This document shows, one piece after another, positions 1 through 11,116 of a DNA stretch of 64,000 nt. Each line of letters begins with the position of its first letter. Position 1 is the stretch's first letter. The translations under genes were made by a program, and so were the position numbers. Under the pieces are notes generated by a model. That model was not told the origin of the DNA and did no database searches. It saw only the letters and a list, made by a program, of their open reading frames with translations. This stretch comes from Enterobacter ludwigii (GTDB lineage: Bacteria > Pseudomonadota > Gammaproteobacteria > Enterobacterales > Enterobacteriaceae): positions 2,666,001 to 2,730,000 of the forward strand of contig CP083824.1 in assembly GCA_023023105.1 (NCBI GenBank), read 5' to 3'.

Positions 1-153
1 TACCCCCAGGCTCGCTGCCATCGGCGTCAGCAAACTGGCGGGCAGAAACTCTGCCGTAATCAACCCAAACACTCCCAGCCCCAGTGAATAGACCGCTCGC
101 CAGGCGGGTTTTGCAGGCGCGATGGCCTCTCTCGCCGCGACACATGAATTCAT
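1..153 (-). CDS. MFS transporter, NepI/AraJ-like (5' part only, cut by window edge)
   Basis: Only the first 51 codons are present; the gene continues beyond base 1. The reading starts at an ATG at 153 preceded by a GGGAGAA ribosome site. After a short hydrophilic N-terminus comes a first membrane segment containing the string FGLITAEFLPASLLTPMA, which is typical of drug/nucleoside/sugar efflux transporters of the major facilitator superfamily (NepI, AraJ, YdhP relatives). It is divergent from an AraC-type regulator at 269, which probably controls it. Substrate cannot be told from this fragment. Confidence 0.75.
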   Translation of the reverse strand, partial: MNSCVAAREAIAPAKPAWRAVYSLGLGVFGLITAEFLPASLLTPMAASLGV

Positions 154-268
154 CTGTTGTTCTCCCGTTATGAAAATGTGACAACTGTCGCAAAAGCATA
201 GAAGGTTCACCCTGGACGATCTATGACATATAATCTCCACTTATTGATTATTCGTCCGGAGTTGCGCC

Positions 269-1225
269 ATGACCGTACAGTCACCCGATCTGATCAGCGA
301 ACTTTTACGCGGCATGCGCCTGTCAGGTGTGAAATACCGGCGCATCCAGGCCAGTGCACCGTTTGGCGTCGCGTTCCATCAGGCACCCGGTAGGGCGCAG
401 TTTCATTTTGTAAGCCACGGTAGCGCCCTGCTGCGAATGGAGAGCGGTGCAACGTTCGAACTGAGCAGTGGTGACGCCCTTTTTATTCCTGCCGGCAATT
501 CCCATGCCCTGCTCTCAGACGAGCAGGCGACCATTACGCCCATTAACGCCTTTCCCAGCGAGCCCATCTGCAGCTCGGTGTGTGCCATCACCTGCGAGCC
601 CTGCCCGGAAAGCGAGAACACCATCATCTTTAGCGGGTGCATGGATTTTGAGCTGGGCGGGATGCAGCCACTGATCAAGGCGATGCCGGAAGTGATGATG
701 GTCAGCCGGTTGATGTCCACCTGGCCGGAGATCCATCCGTTGCTGGCGGCGATGGAGCGGGAATCCGTGGCGCGTCAGGCCGGGTACGCGGGGATCCTGG
801 CGCGACTGGCCGACGTGGTGGCAGCGTTAATCGTACGTGGCTGGGTTGAAGGCGGCTGTGGCAAAGCCACCGGCTGGGTGCAGGTACTGCGTGACCCACG
901 CCTGAGCCGCGCCATTTACGCTATGCACCAGCAGCCTGGCCTGAACTGGAGCGTGGCAGACCTGGCAAAAGAAGCGGGGACTTCCCGTTCTGTATTCGCA
1001 GAACGGTTTCTGGCGGCGACGGGAACTACGCCGGCAAAATATCTCAGCGAGCTGAGGATGAGGCTGGCCATTCAGTACATTCGACACGAAAATCAGCCGA
1101 TTGAAACCGTCGCGCTGCGGCTGGGATACGGCTCTCTGGCGGCATTTAGCCGGGCATTTAAGCGCATTATTGGACATGCGCCGGGCACGCTGCGGGAAAC
1201 CAGCCAGACGCCGGAAGAGGCCTGA
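269..1225 (+). CDS. AraC-family transcriptional regulator with N-terminal cupin
   Basis: 318 aa. Residues about 10-200 form an AraC-binding cupin domain (beta-rich, with GAFE-like ATFELSSGDALFIPAG), and residues about 215-310 form the double helix-turn-helix: first helix pair around VADLAKEAGTSRSVFAERF, second around VALRLGYGSLAAFSRAFKR. Start is ATG at 269, about 8 bases after CCGGAG. It is divergently transcribed from the MFS transporter gene with 115 bp between them, a common arrangement for a regulator and its exporter target. The inducer is unknown. I do not recognise a specific E. coli name with certainty. Confidence 0.85.
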   Translation: MTVQSPDLISELLRGMRLSGVKYRRIQASAPFGVAFHQAPGRAQFHFVSHGSALLRMESGATFELSSGDALFIPAGNSHALLSDEQATITPINAFPSEPICSSVCAITCEPCPESENTIIFSGCMDFELGGMQPLIKAMPEVMMVSRLMSTWPEIHPLLAAMERESVARQAGYAGILARLADVVAALIVRGWVEGGCGKATGWVQVLRDPRLSRAIYAMHQQPGLNWSVADLAKEAGTSRSVFAERFLAATGTTPAKYLSELRMRLAIQYIRHENQPIETVALRLGYGSLAAFSRAFKRIIGHAPGTLRETSQTPEEA

Positions 1226-1327
1226 CCGAACAGCAATATTTAACGCGAAGCAGGCAATATTCGTCTAAGGTTTTCAGGTGATTGACAACAGCGGTCACGC
1301 TGTTTAGTGAAGACAGGAGACGAACTA

Positions 1328-3172
1328 ATGATAAGACCTCGTACACTACGCCCTGCTTTCCTGGCCCTTGCGTCAGGAGGCGTGCTGCTCGGCGTAACGA
1401 CATTGGGTTATGCCGACGATAGCCCCGCGCCCCAGACAACCTCACCTGATATTTTGCTGGGCCCTCTTTTCAATGATGTGCAAAGTGCCAAACTGTTTCC
1501 CGATCAGAAAACCTTCGCTGATGCAGTCCCCAAAAGCGACCCGCTAATGATTCTGGCGGATTATCGGATGCAGCACACGCAGTCCAGCTTTGACTTACGC
1601 CACTTTGTCGAGATGAACTTCACGCTCCCTGCGGAAGGGGAAAAATATGTTCCGCCTGCTGGACAAAGTTTACGTGAGCACATTGACGATCTCTGGCCCG
1701 TACTGACGCGCACCACGGATAAAGCCAGCAACAAATGGGATTCCCTTCTGCCGTTACCCAAACCTTACGTGGTGCCCGGCGGGCGTTTCCGTGAGGTCTA
1801 CTATTGGGACAGCTATTTCACCATGTTGGGCCTGGCGGAAAGCGATCACTGGGACAAAATCAGCGACATGGTGGATAACTTTGCGTATGAGATTGACACC
1901 TTCGGCCACATTCCCAACGGCAACCGTAGCTACTACCTGAGCCGCTCCCAGCCACCGTTTTTCTCAATGATGGTTGAGCTGCTGGCGACCCACGACAGCG
2001 ATGCGCTGAAGAAATATCGTCCGCAGATGGAGAAAGAGTACGCTTACTGGATGGATGGCGTAGATGCCCTTCAGCCGGGGCAAGCCAGTAAACGGGTGGT
2101 GAAACTGGATGATGGCGCCATTCTCAACCGCTACTGGGATGACCGCGATACCCCGCGCCCGGAGTCATGGCTTGACGACGTGAATACCGCCAAAAGTAAC
2201 CCTAACCGTCCCGCGACGGAGATCTACCGTGATTTGCGTTCCGCTGCGGCTTCGGGCTGGGATTTTAGCTCCCGCTGGATGGACGATCCGCAAAAGCTCG
2301 GCACGATCCGGACCACCAGCATTGTGCCCGTCGATCTGAATGCCCTGATGTTCAAGATGGAAAAACTGCTGGCGCGGGCAAGCCAGGAGAGTGGCGATGC
2401 CGCCAGCGCAAGCAAATACGAAACGCTGGCAACCGCGCGTCAGAAAGCCATCGAGAGCCATCTGTGGAATGATAAAGAGGGCTGGTACGCCGATTACGAT
2501 CTCAAGAGCAAAAAGGTGCGTAATCAACTCACGGCGGCAGCCCTGTTCCCACTTTACGTGAAGGCGGCGGCACAGGATCGGGCCGACAAAGTGGCAGCAG
2601 CAACCTCGTCTCGCTTGTTGAAACCGGGCGGGATTTCCACCACCACCATCAACAGTGGTCAGCAGTGGGATGCGCCAAACGGCTGGGCCCCGCTGCAGTG
2701 GGTGGCCGCGGAAGGTCTGCAGAATTACGGGCAAGAGAAGGTCTCGATGGAGGTAACCTGGCGTTTCCTGAAGAACGTTCAGCATACTTACGACCGCGAA
2801 AAGAAACTGGTCGAGAAATATGACGTGTCGACAACCGGGACCGGTGGCGGCGGAGGCGAGTATCCGCTGCAGGACGGCTTCGGCTGGAGTAACGGCGTAA
2901 CGCTGAAGATGCTGGATAGGGTGTGTCCGAAAGCGAAACCGTGTGACAGCGTGCCGGAAAATCAGCCTGCGGCAAATGATGAGGTGGCACCGGTGAAAGC
3001 GACGGCGCAGAAAGTGAGTATTGCCGGGTGGCGGCTACGCCTTACCCGGCCTACGTTTTGTACTCACCGGGCTTTGCTTAGAAACTGTAACTCGCCCCTA
3101 GCTGATACGTCCTGTCACGCCCAATCCAGCAGTTGGTCGCGTCGTAGCAGGTCAGCGTCTCTTTGTTGGTGA
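1328..3172 (+). CDS. treA: Periplasmic trehalase (GH37) with C-terminal run-on
   Basis: Hydrolyses trehalose to two glucose in the periplasm during osmotic stress. Start chosen at ATG 1328 (GACAGGAGA 8 bases upstream), giving 614 aa with a signal peptide ending near GYA-DD. Trehalase signature 1 ([15 protein letters not shown]) and signature 2 ([12 protein letters not shown]) are intact, as is the catalytic Asp in SGWDFSSRW and the Gly-rich GTGGGGGEY loop. E. coli TreA is about 565 aa. Here homology fades near [13 protein letters not shown] and the frame stays open through a REP-like palindrome and 95 bases into the convergent receptor gene. A stop would be met after the lysine at about 3013 if one base were missing (AAAG|TGA), so the tail may reflect a lost stop, an indel or a sequencing error. 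Confidence 0.93.
   Translation: MIRPRTLRPAFLALASGGVLLGVTTLGYADDSPAPQTTSPDILLGPLFNDVQSAKLFPDQKTFADAVPKSDPLMILADYRMQHTQSSFDLRHFVEMNFTLPAEGEKYVPPAGQSLREHIDDLWPVLTRTTDKASNKWDSLLPLPKPYVVPGGRFREVYYWDSYFTMLGLAESDHWDKISDMVDNFAYEIDTFGHIPNGNRSYYLSRSQPPFFSMMVELLATHDSDALKKYRPQMEKEYAYWMDGVDALQPGQASKRVVKLDDGAILNRYWDDRDTPRPESWLDDVNTAKSNPNRPATEIYRDLRSAAASGWDFSSRWMDDPQKLGTIRTTSIVPVDLNALMFKMEKLLARASQESGDAASASKYETLATARQKAIESHLWNDKEGWYADYDLKSKKVRNQLTAAALFPLYVKAAAQDRADKVAAATSSRLLKPGGISTTTINSGQQWDAPNGWAPLQWVAAEGLQNYGQEKVSMEVTWRFLKNVQHTYDREKKLVEKYDVSTTGTGGGGGEYPLQDGFGWSNGVTLKMLDRVCPKAKPCDSVPENQPAANDEVAPVKATAQKVSIAGWRLRLTRPTFCTHRALLRNCNSPLADTSCHAQSSSWSRRSRSASLCW
3023..3055. repeat. REP-like palindrome inside the treA reading frame
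   Basis: GCCGGGTGGCGGCTACGCC followed by TTACCCGGC and CTACG forms the GCCGG...CCGGC palindrome typical of enterobacterial REP units. REPs normally lie outside genes; here it is read through by the extended treA frame, which supports the idea that the natural stop lay just upstream. Confidence 0.7.
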
Positions 3173-5180
3173 TGTTCTGTGCGCTGGCCTTAAGCGTCAG
3201 CCCTGCCAGCGAAGGCATAATTTCCCCCATCCGGTACGAAGCCGCCAGATCGTACTGCGTTGCACCACCCAGTTTACCCGCATCGTTAGCCGGAGAGATT
3301 TCCATCGGCCCGGTGTAGCGTGCGCCCGCACCCAGCATCAACCCTTTCAACGCCGTGTTCTCAAAGGTGTAATCCCCCCAGAGATTAAAGGCGTTTTCCG
3401 GCACCTGCGTTGGACGTTTCCCTTTGTACTTGTCATCTTCCGTATTGATCGCGTGGGTGTAGGCATAGTTAGCAATCAGCGTCAGGTTATCCATCGGACG
3501 GCTGATGGCGGACAGTTCTGCCCCTTTTGATTCCACTTCCCCGGTCTGACGATAGTTCAGGAAGCCCGGATCGGAGGTGACGACGTTTTTCTGACGGATG
3601 TTAAACACCGAGGCGGTAAAGGTGGTGGCGTAGTCGGCCAGCAGATATTTTACCCCGCCTTCCACCTGCTTGCTGGTGGTCGGTTTGACGTCTTTCGCCA
3701 CGAGCGTTCCCTGCGGTGACACTGGCGCAAAACCTTCTGAGTAGCTGATAAATGGCGAAATCCCGTTGTCGAAGGCGTAAAGCGCCCCCAGGCGTTTGGT
3801 AACGCGGTCCTGCGATACCCAGGCTTTATCGCCGTTTTGCAGATAATTGGTGGTGACGGAGCGGTAATCGTCGTAGCGCAAGCTGCCCAGCAGGTTGAGG
3901 CCGCCAAATTCCACCTGATCCTGCAGGTAATAACCGTTCTGTTGGTAGCTGAGACGGTTTTTCTGGGCGGTGTAGAGCCCCAGCGCGCTTTCCTGGATCT
4001 GCGAATAGTCAGGATGACGCATATCCATACCCGGCGTGGCCGACGCGTAGCGATAGTGGAAATGGGAGTTCAGCTTCTGATAGTCAAACCCGGCCAGCAG
4101 ATGGTGTTTCCAGTCACCCAGCGTAACGGTTTTGGTCACCTGGTTATCGATGTTAAAGCTCTTAAGGTCTTCATCGGTGGTGTAGGCAAAGCGGTTGAGC
4201 TGGTACACCTCACTTCCCGTCCCTGTCGCGTAGACGCTGCGCTGGTGGGTATCAACGTCGAAATAGCGCGCTTTCTGATTAAAGCCCCAGCCGCTGTCAA
4301 ATTCGTGTTCGAAGCTGTAGCCCAGCATCCACTGACGCTGCTTAAATCCATTCCACTCATCTCCGGCGTAATCGCGCTTGCCCGCGTATTTCGAGCGCAG
4401 GTAAGCGAGCGGCAACGGGTTAGACGGCGTCAGGCTCGGGGTATTTTGCGCCAGGGCATCCAGGGTGAGGCGGGTTTTACTGTCCGGTTGCCAGGTGACA
4501 GATGGGGCAATCAGGTAGTTTTCATACCGGGTAGTGTGCGGCTGATCGTCATTTTCCGTCGCTTTACCCAGCAGACGATAACTCCAGTCGCTGCCGGCAA
4601 TTTGTCCGGTTGAGTCGAGATAGCCCTCTTTCAGATTACGGTTCCCGGTGTTAAAACCGACCTCAGTTCGGGCTTCTCGCTGCGGCTTTTTACTTTGAAT
4701 ATTCACCAGCCCGCCCGGCGAACCGCCGCCGTATAGGACCGATGAGGGACCTTTCAGGATATCAACGCTGTCTATTAACAGCGGATCGATGCGCGCCTTG
4801 GTGTTTCCGGTGACGTTATAGGGTAGTTGCAGCCCGTTGTAGAACTCCTGGTCAACGGTAAAGCCACGAATTTTATATTCGCTCATATAGGAGGTATTCC
4901 CCCGTACCTCCGTTGAGACGCCCGGGGCATAGCGCAGGATTTCATTCACCGAATTCGCGTGACGCTTTTCTATTTCCGGCGCAGAGAGGGTCGTGATGAC
5001 CTGCGGCGTTTTACTTTCAGCAACGGCCGATTTCGTGGCGCTGTTCGTCCAGGCCGGTAGCGCGCTGCCCTGCTCTGAGCCCGTAACAACGATGGTGGAT
5101 TCTTCGGCAATCGCCTGGGCCTGTAATGCCAGCGTGACGGCACCTGCCAGGGCGCACAGCGCAAAACGTGAGGTATTCAT
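3078..5180 (-). CDS. TonB-dependent siderophore receptor (FhuA/FoxA type)
   Basis: 700 aa outer-membrane receptor. Residues 1-25 are a signal peptide. TonB-box-like ESTIVVTG follows at about 27-34, then the plug domain (about 55-165) with [28 protein letters not shown], and a 22-strand barrel ending in GASYSF with the terminal Phe needed for insertion. The C-terminal [16 protein letters not shown] resembles the cysteine pair of FoxA/FhuA hydroxamate receptors (known family trait), so a hydroxamate siderophore is a reasonable guess. A Fur-box-like sequence lies upstream, implying iron repression. It has no siderophore reductase or ABC partner beside it and is not at this site in E. coli K-12. 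Its last 95 bases overlap the tail of treA. Confidence 0.88.
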   Translation of the reverse strand: MNTSRFALCALAGAVTLALQAQAIAEESTIVVTGSEQGSALPAWTNSATKSAVAESKTPQVITTLSAPEIEKRHANSVNEILRYAPGVSTEVRGNTSYMSEYKIRGFTVDQEFYNGLQLPYNVTGNTKARIDPLLIDSVDILKGPSSVLYGGGSPGGLVNIQSKKPQREARTEVGFNTGNRNLKEGYLDSTGQIAGSDWSYRLLGKATENDDQPHTTRYENYLIAPSVTWQPDSKTRLTLDALAQNTPSLTPSNPLPLAYLRSKYAGKRDYAGDEWNGFKQRQWMLGYSFEHEFDSGWGFNQKARYFDVDTHQRSVYATGTGSEVYQLNRFAYTTDEDLKSFNIDNQVTKTVTLGDWKHHLLAGFDYQKLNSHFHYRYASATPGMDMRHPDYSQIQESALGLYTAQKNRLSYQQNGYYLQDQVEFGGLNLLGSLRYDDYRSVTTNYLQNGDKAWVSQDRVTKRLGALYAFDNGISPFISYSEGFAPVSPQGTLVAKDVKPTTSKQVEGGVKYLLADYATTFTASVFNIRQKNVVTSDPGFLNYRQTGEVESKGAELSAISRPMDNLTLIANYAYTHAINTEDDKYKGKRPTQVPENAFNLWGDYTFENTALKGLMLGAGARYTGPMEISPANDAGKLGGATQYDLAASYRMGEIMPSLAGLTLKASAQNITNKETLTCYDATNCWIGRDRTYQLGASYSF

Positions 5181-5212
5181 AATGTCGTCTTGTTGTTAGA
5201 TACAATTAGGAA

Positions 5213-5227
5213 CGACAATTATTATCA
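5213..5227 (-). promoter_or_regulatory. Fur-box-like operator of the siderophore receptor
   Basis: On the minus strand TGATAAT-A-ATTGTCG matches the 7-1-7 Fur consensus TGATAAT-n-ATTATCA with two mismatches, 33 bases before the receptor start. It fits iron-repressed expression of a siderophore receptor. Confidence 0.7.
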
Positions 5228-5253
5228 TTTAGATTAGCAAATCAATACTCCGG

Positions 5254-5285
5254 TAAAAAAACGGCCCTCCGCAGAGAGCCGTTTA
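5254..5285 (-). terminator. Rho-independent terminator after ymgE
   Basis: On the minus strand AAACGGCTCTCTGCGGAGGG followed by CCGTTTTTTT forms a GC stem with a T run, 8 bases after the ymgE stop. It separates ymgE from the receptor gene. Confidence 0.75.
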
Positions 5286-5292
5286 TGTCAAT

Positions 5293-5547
5293 TTATGCTC
5301 GTCGCAGTAACCTGAATATGACCAGCACCACAATGGCACCCACGACAGCGACCAGAAAACTGTGCAGGTCGAAACCACTTATGTTGCCTCCAAAGCCAAA
5401 CATCGTCGCCAGCCAGCCGCCCACAACCGCACCAACGACCCCGAGTACACAGGTCAAAATAAAACCGCCACCATCACGCCCCGGCATGATCAGTTTGGCA
5501 ATAGCGCCGGCAATTAGACCAAAGATAATCCAGGCGATGATACCCAT
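5293..5547 (-). CDS. ymgE: GlsB/YeaQ/YmgE-family small membrane protein
   Basis: 84 aa, almost entirely hydrophobic with three predicted membrane helices: IIAWIIFGLIAGAIAKLI, a glycine-rich central helix (FILTCVLGVVGAVVGGWLA) and a C-terminal helix ending RLLRRA. The motif GLIAGAIAKLIMPGRDGGG defines the transglycosylase-associated / stress-response family. Its molecular role is not established; relatives are general-stress induced. It lies between the siderophore receptor and ycgR, near treA as in E. coli. Confidence 0.88.
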   Translation of the reverse strand: MGIIAWIIFGLIAGAIAKLIMPGRDGGGFILTCVLGVVGAVVGGWLATMFGFGGNISGFDLHSFLVAVVGAIVVLVIFRLLRRA

Positions 5548-5755
5548 AGCGATGCCCTCTTGCAGGTTTAACGCGTGCGCAGAAAACCTTCTGCACAGCT
5601 AACTTAAGTATAGGTCATCGCCGGAAAACCATTTTCATCTCACCGACTTATCTTTGCTTAAACAGGCAAAAAAAACTCACCGGTTTGTATTAAGTTTCAT
5701 TGTTGATTGCCGATAACGCTAAGACAGTCTGTCATCTTTCAAGGAGCCATCCGGC
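5548..5755. other. Intergenic region ymgE-ycgR (divergent)
   Basis: 208 bp holding the promoter of ymgE (not resolved by eye) and, on the plus strand, the sigma-28 promoter of ycgR. No additional ORF seen. Confidence 0.6.
5690..5716 (+). promoter_or_regulatory. Sigma-28 (FliA) class 3 flagellar promoter of ycgR
   Basis: TTAAGTTT, 11 bases, then GCCGATAA. The consensus is TAAAGTTT-N11-GCCGATAA, so only one base differs and the spacer is exact. It lies 40 bases before the ycgR start and places the gene in the FlhDC/FliA flagellar regulon, as known for E. coli ycgR. Confidence 0.9.
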
Positions 5756-6487
5756 GTGAGTCATTACAGTGAGCAGTTCCTCAAGCAAAATCCGCTGGCT
5801 GTATTAGGGGTATTACGCGACCTGCAAAAAGGCGAAGTGCCGCTGCGCATCAGTTGGTCGAATAATCAGTTCATCAGCAAGATCCTTGATGCCTCGCAGG
5901 AGCGGCTGGTTATCGACCTTGGCAGTCAGGAGTATGAAAACCGTGCCGCACTGAAAGCGGAAAATATCGCAGTGATGGCCGAAACGCAGGGTGCGAAAGT
6001 GGAGTTTGTGCTGCCACGACTGGAACTGAGTGAATACCAGGGGCTTCCTGCTTTTGTTACGCCTCTTCCCACCAATCTCTGGTTTGTCCAGCGTCGTGAG
6101 TATTTCCGCATCAGCGCTCCACTTCAGCCAGCCTATTTTTGTAAGGCCAAAATGCCTGACAAAAAAGAGATCCGTTTCCGCCTCTTCGATCTGTCTCTGG
6201 GCGGTATGGGCGCGCTGATGGATACCGCGAAACCTGAGGGGCTGGTTGAAGGCATGCGCTTTACCCAGATAGAACTGGATATGGGAGGCTGGGGTCGCTT
6301 TTATTTTGATGCACAGCTGATTGCCATCAGCGATCGCAAAGTCGTAGACAGCAAAAATGAAACTATCACTACGCCACGCCTGAGCTTCCGTTTCCTTAAC
6401 GTGGGGCCCGGCGCAGAGCGCGAGCTTCAGCGTATTATCTATTCACTGGAGCGGGAAGCGCGGCAACGCGCCAATAAAGTTCTGTGA
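5756..6487 (+). CDS. ycgR: Flagellar brake protein, c-di-GMP receptor
   Basis: 243 aa, the usual length minus one. Starts at GTG 5756 with AAGGAG ten bases upstream. Residues 1-110 are the YcgR N-terminal (PilZN) domain; residues about 112-235 are the PilZ domain, with the c-di-GMP-binding RxxxR at R114-R118 and DxSxxG at D145-S147-G150. On binding c-di-GMP the protein acts at the flagellar motor to slow rotation and bias direction (known for the family). It has its own sigma-28 promoter and is convergent with emtA. Confidence 0.96.
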   Translation: MSHYSEQFLKQNPLAVLGVLRDLQKGEVPLRISWSNNQFISKILDASQERLVIDLGSQEYENRAALKAENIAVMAETQGAKVEFVLPRLELSEYQGLPAFVTPLPTNLWFVQRREYFRISAPLQPAYFCKAKMPDKKEIRFRLFDLSLGGMGALMDTAKPEGLVEGMRFTQIELDMGGWGRFYFDAQLIAISDRKVVDSKNETITTPRLSFRFLNVGPGAERELQRIIYSLEREARQRANKVL

Positions 6488-6525
6488 GAAAAGTCGGGCA
6501 GCGTAACCGCCGCCCGTCTACGGCA

Positions 6526-7137
6526 TTACATAGCATCCATCGCTTTCTGAACTTTCCAGATATAACGAGGTGCCTGTGGTGCCGGGTGATTCTTAGCTAC
6601 ATGCTCAAAGAACTCATCTTTGTCCATGCCATTAATTTCTGCTATCGCCTCTTTCCGGTCAGAGGAGAAGGTTCTGAGCAACGCGCCGGCACCGTTTACA
6701 TAAGACACCACCAGCGCATACTGCATCACTTCCGGGTCCTGAATCCCCTTCAGCACCCCATGCTCCATAATGCTCAGGTAGGCGGTTCCCATCGAAATGT
6801 TGCGTTCCGGGTTCTTCAGCTCACTGGTCGACGGCTGCCCGCTCCAGCCCATGTAACGGTAGACCTCTTTTCCCGCCGTTGACGCTTTAAGCTGCATCAG
6901 CCCCACCGCGTTGGATTTGCTGACGAGCGTTGGATTACCGCCGGACTCCACCGCAATAATCGCCGTGATCAGTCGTGGACTAACGCCCCAGGCCTTTCCG
7001 GCTTGTTCGCTGATCGGCATCCACTGCATAGCCCGTTTTACAGGCACTTCCGGGTTCCAGGGCGGGTTTTGATAATCATGTTTAGAACTACAGCCAGCAA
7101 GCAACACAATCAAAAAAGCAAACCATCTCAATTTCAC
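6526..7137 (-). CDS. emtA: Membrane-bound endo-type lytic transglycosylase (lipoprotein)
   Basis: 203 aa. Signal peptide with lipobox LLAGC and lipidated Cys16 puts it in the outer membrane. SLT domain from about residue 45; catalytic Glu64 in AVESGG, followed by the family motifs [12 protein letters not shown] and [10 protein letters not shown]. It cleaves murein glycan strands internally, making 1,6-anhydromuramic ends (known for EmtA/MltE). It is divergent from ldcA, which acts later in murein recycling. Confidence 0.95.
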   Translation of the reverse strand: MKLRWFAFLIVLLAGCSSKHDYQNPPWNPEVPVKRAMQWMPISEQAGKAWGVSPRLITAIIAVESGGNPTLVSKSNAVGLMQLKASTAGKEVYRYMGWSGQPSTSELKNPERNISMGTAYLSIMEHGVLKGIQDPEVMQYALVVSYVNGAGALLRTFSSDRKEAIAEINGMDKDEFFEHVAKNHPAPQAPRYIWKVQKAMDAM

Positions 7138-7244
7138 GTCATCTATCCTTATAGCCGGTCATCGCGGTGCGCCGCCTCTTGAAGCGGGCGGCGTATAAGC
7201 GGCATGATATAGACAATTAGTTTCTCATTCAGCAAGGAATTGCC

Positions 7245-8159
7245 ATGTCTCAGTTTCATCTCATCGCGCCCTCGGGCTACTGCATTAACCAGGACGCGGC
7301 ACAACGGGGCGTTCAGCGCTTGCTGGAATCCGGCCATCAGGTAGAAAATCAGACGATTATCCCCCGCCGTCTTCAGCGTTTTGCCGGAACGGAAGCGCAG
7401 AGGCTGAATGATATTAATAACCTGGTGAACCTGAAGGGCGAAAACCAGATTGTGCTCGCGGTGCGCGGGGGATACGGTGCGAGCCGCTTACTGGAGAGTA
7501 TCGACTGGCAAGGGCTGGCACAGCGTCAACAACAGGATCCGCTGCTGATCTGCGGACACAGCGATTTCACGGCGATCCAGCTTGGGCTGCTGGCCTTGCA
7601 TAACGTCATCACCTTCAGCGGCCCGATGCTGGCCGGTAACTTCGGTGCGCCGGAACTGGATCCCTTCACCCAGGAGCATTTCTGGCGCGCGCTGCGTAAT
7701 CCCACCTACAGCGTGGAGTGGCAAGGCAATGGGCCGCACTGGGAATGTGAAGGCCAGCTCTGGGGCGGCAACCTGGCGATGCTGGTCTCGCTGATTGGTA
7801 CGCCGTGGCTGCCGCAAATTGAGGACGGCATTCTGGTGCTGGAAGATATCAACGAACATCCGTTCCGCGTTGAGCGTATGTTATTGCAGCTTTATCACGC
7901 CGGGATCCTCGAACGTCAGTCCGCGATTGTACTGGGCAGCTTTAGCGGCTCGGCACCGAATGATTATGATGCAGGTTACTCTCTTGAAACCATGGTCGAT
8001 TTCATTCGCTCGCGGCTGGATATTCCGGTTATTACGGGGCTGGATTTTGGCCATGAGCAGCAGACTGTGACCCTGGCGCTGGGCGCACACGCCGCCCTGA
8101 TTCATGATGATTCAGGCAGTCGACTAACCATCAGCGGCCATCCTGTCATAAAGGCATAA
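7245..8159 (+). CDS. ldcA: Muramoyltetrapeptide L,D-carboxypeptidase A
   Basis: 304 aa, peptidase family S66. Cytoplasmic enzyme that removes the terminal D-Ala from murein tetrapeptides so that they can be recycled. Nucleophile Ser106 is in ICGHSDFTAI; the other members of the Ser-Glu-His triad lie in LEDINEHPFR and LDFGHEQ. ATG at 7245 follows AAGGAA. Divergent from emtA with 107 bp between. Confidence 0.95.
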   Translation: MSQFHLIAPSGYCINQDAAQRGVQRLLESGHQVENQTIIPRRLQRFAGTEAQRLNDINNLVNLKGENQIVLAVRGGYGASRLLESIDWQGLAQRQQQDPLLICGHSDFTAIQLGLLALHNVITFSGPMLAGNFGAPELDPFTQEHFWRALRNPTYSVEWQGNGPHWECEGQLWGGNLAMLVSLIGTPWLPQIEDGILVLEDINEHPFRVERMLLQLYHAGILERQSAIVLGSFSGSAPNDYDAGYSLETMVDFIRSRLDIPVITGLDFGHEQQTVTLALGAHAALIHDDSGSRLTISGHPVIKA

Positions 8160-8238
8160 AAAAACCGTTTAACCCCCTTAATAAAACGCTGTTGCCACCG
8201 TTAATATGTTAGGGTTTTAGTAACAGCGTTAACATTGA

Positions 8239-9990
<1,752 letters not shown>

Positions 9991-10000
9991 TAGTTTTTTT

Positions 10001-10027
10001 GCCGGGTAAGCGCTAGCGCTACCCGGC
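10001..10027. repeat. REP-like palindrome between cvrA and dadX
   Basis: GCCGGGTAAGCGC / GCGCTACCCGGC is a near-perfect inverted repeat of REP type placed between two convergent genes, right after a T run that follows the cvrA stop. It may stop transcription from both sides. Confidence 0.75.
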
Positions 10028-10036
10028 GAATATATG

Positions 10037-11107
10037 TTACACCGTCACAACCGGCACTCTTGGTGCCAGCGCGCACATTAATTCGTACCCCACCGTTCCC
10101 GCCGCGGCAGCCACATCGTCAATTTTGATTTCGTTACCCCACAGCTCAACCGGTGAACCGATCCCCGCCTGCGGGCATGGCGTCAAATCAACGGCCAGCA
10201 TATCCATAGAGATGGTACCCACCGTACCGGAGCGCACACCATCTACCAGGACTGGCGTACCGGTCGGGGCGATGCGCGGGTAACCGTCGGCATAGCCGCC
10301 CGCCACAATACCAATCCGTTGCTCACCCTTCGCCCGGTAACGGCTGCCGTAGCCCACCGTGTCACCGGCCTTCAGCGTCTGCACGCCAATAATTTCACTG
10401 CGCAGGGTCATGACCGGCTTCAGGCCGCTGTTGGCGATATCCTGCCACTGACCTGACGGAGATGCGCCGTACAAGACAATCCCCGGTCGTACCCAGTTAT
10501 AGTGGGCTTCAGGATGCCATAGCGTGGCGGCTGAGTTTGACAGCGAGCGCGGACAATCCAGCCCTTCAGCCGCCTGCTCAATACGCACCATGGCATCGGC
10601 AATGCCATCAGGTTTTTCCGCATCGGCAAAGTGCGCCATCAACGTCATTTCACCCACATTCTTCAGCGCACGCAGCTGTTGCCAGACGGTGTGCACCCGC
10701 TCAGGCTGGAAGCCCAGGCGGTTCATACCGCTATTGACCTTGAGGTAAATATCCAGCGGCGCATGCAGTTTTGCATCCTGCAGGGCTTTAATTTGCCAGT
10801 TACTGTGAACGCTGGTGGTCAGACGGTACTTATCCAGTAACGGCAGGTCGTCGGCGTGGAAGAAACCCTCAAGCAACAGGATGGGCCCTTTCCAGCCGCG
10901 TTCACGCAGCAGAATGGCCTCTTCCAGATTCAGTAACGCAAAACCGTCGGTCGCGCTGAGGGCGCTCCAGATACGGTCAATACCGTGGCCGTAGGCATTC
11001 GCTTTGACCACCGACCAGACGCGTGAACCAGGTGCTGCCCGGCGAACAATTTGCAGGTTATCCTTCAGGGCCTGCAGATCCAGCTGAGCCAGAACAGGAC
11101 GGGACAT
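10037..11107 (-). CDS. dadX: Catabolic alanine racemase
   Basis: 356 aa, PLP enzyme of the alanine racemase family. PLP lysine is K35 in VVKANAYGHG; the second catalytic base Tyr is in VGYGSRYRA. It converts L-alanine to D-alanine, which DadA then oxidises. It lies 9 bases downstream of dadA in the same direction, so the two are one operon. Confidence 0.95.
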   Translation of the reverse strand: MSRPVLAQLDLQALKDNLQIVRRAAPGSRVWSVVKANAYGHGIDRIWSALSATDGFALLNLEEAILLRERGWKGPILLLEGFFHADDLPLLDKYRLTTSVHSNWQIKALQDAKLHAPLDIYLKVNSGMNRLGFQPERVHTVWQQLRALKNVGEMTLMAHFADAEKPDGIADAMVRIEQAAEGLDCPRSLSNSAATLWHPEAHYNWVRPGIVLYGASPSGQWQDIANSGLKPVMTLRSEIIGVQTLKAGDTVGYGSRYRAKGEQRIGIVAGGYADGYPRIAPTGTPVLVDGVRSGTVGTISMDMLAVDLTPCPQAGIGSPVELWGNEIKIDDVAAAAGTVGYELMCALAPRVPVVTV

Positions 11108-11116
11108 GACGACTCC

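Noticed and set aside
3837..4613. 258-codon open frame opposite the TonB receptor
   Set aside because: Antisense to a clear coding sequence and without family resemblance.
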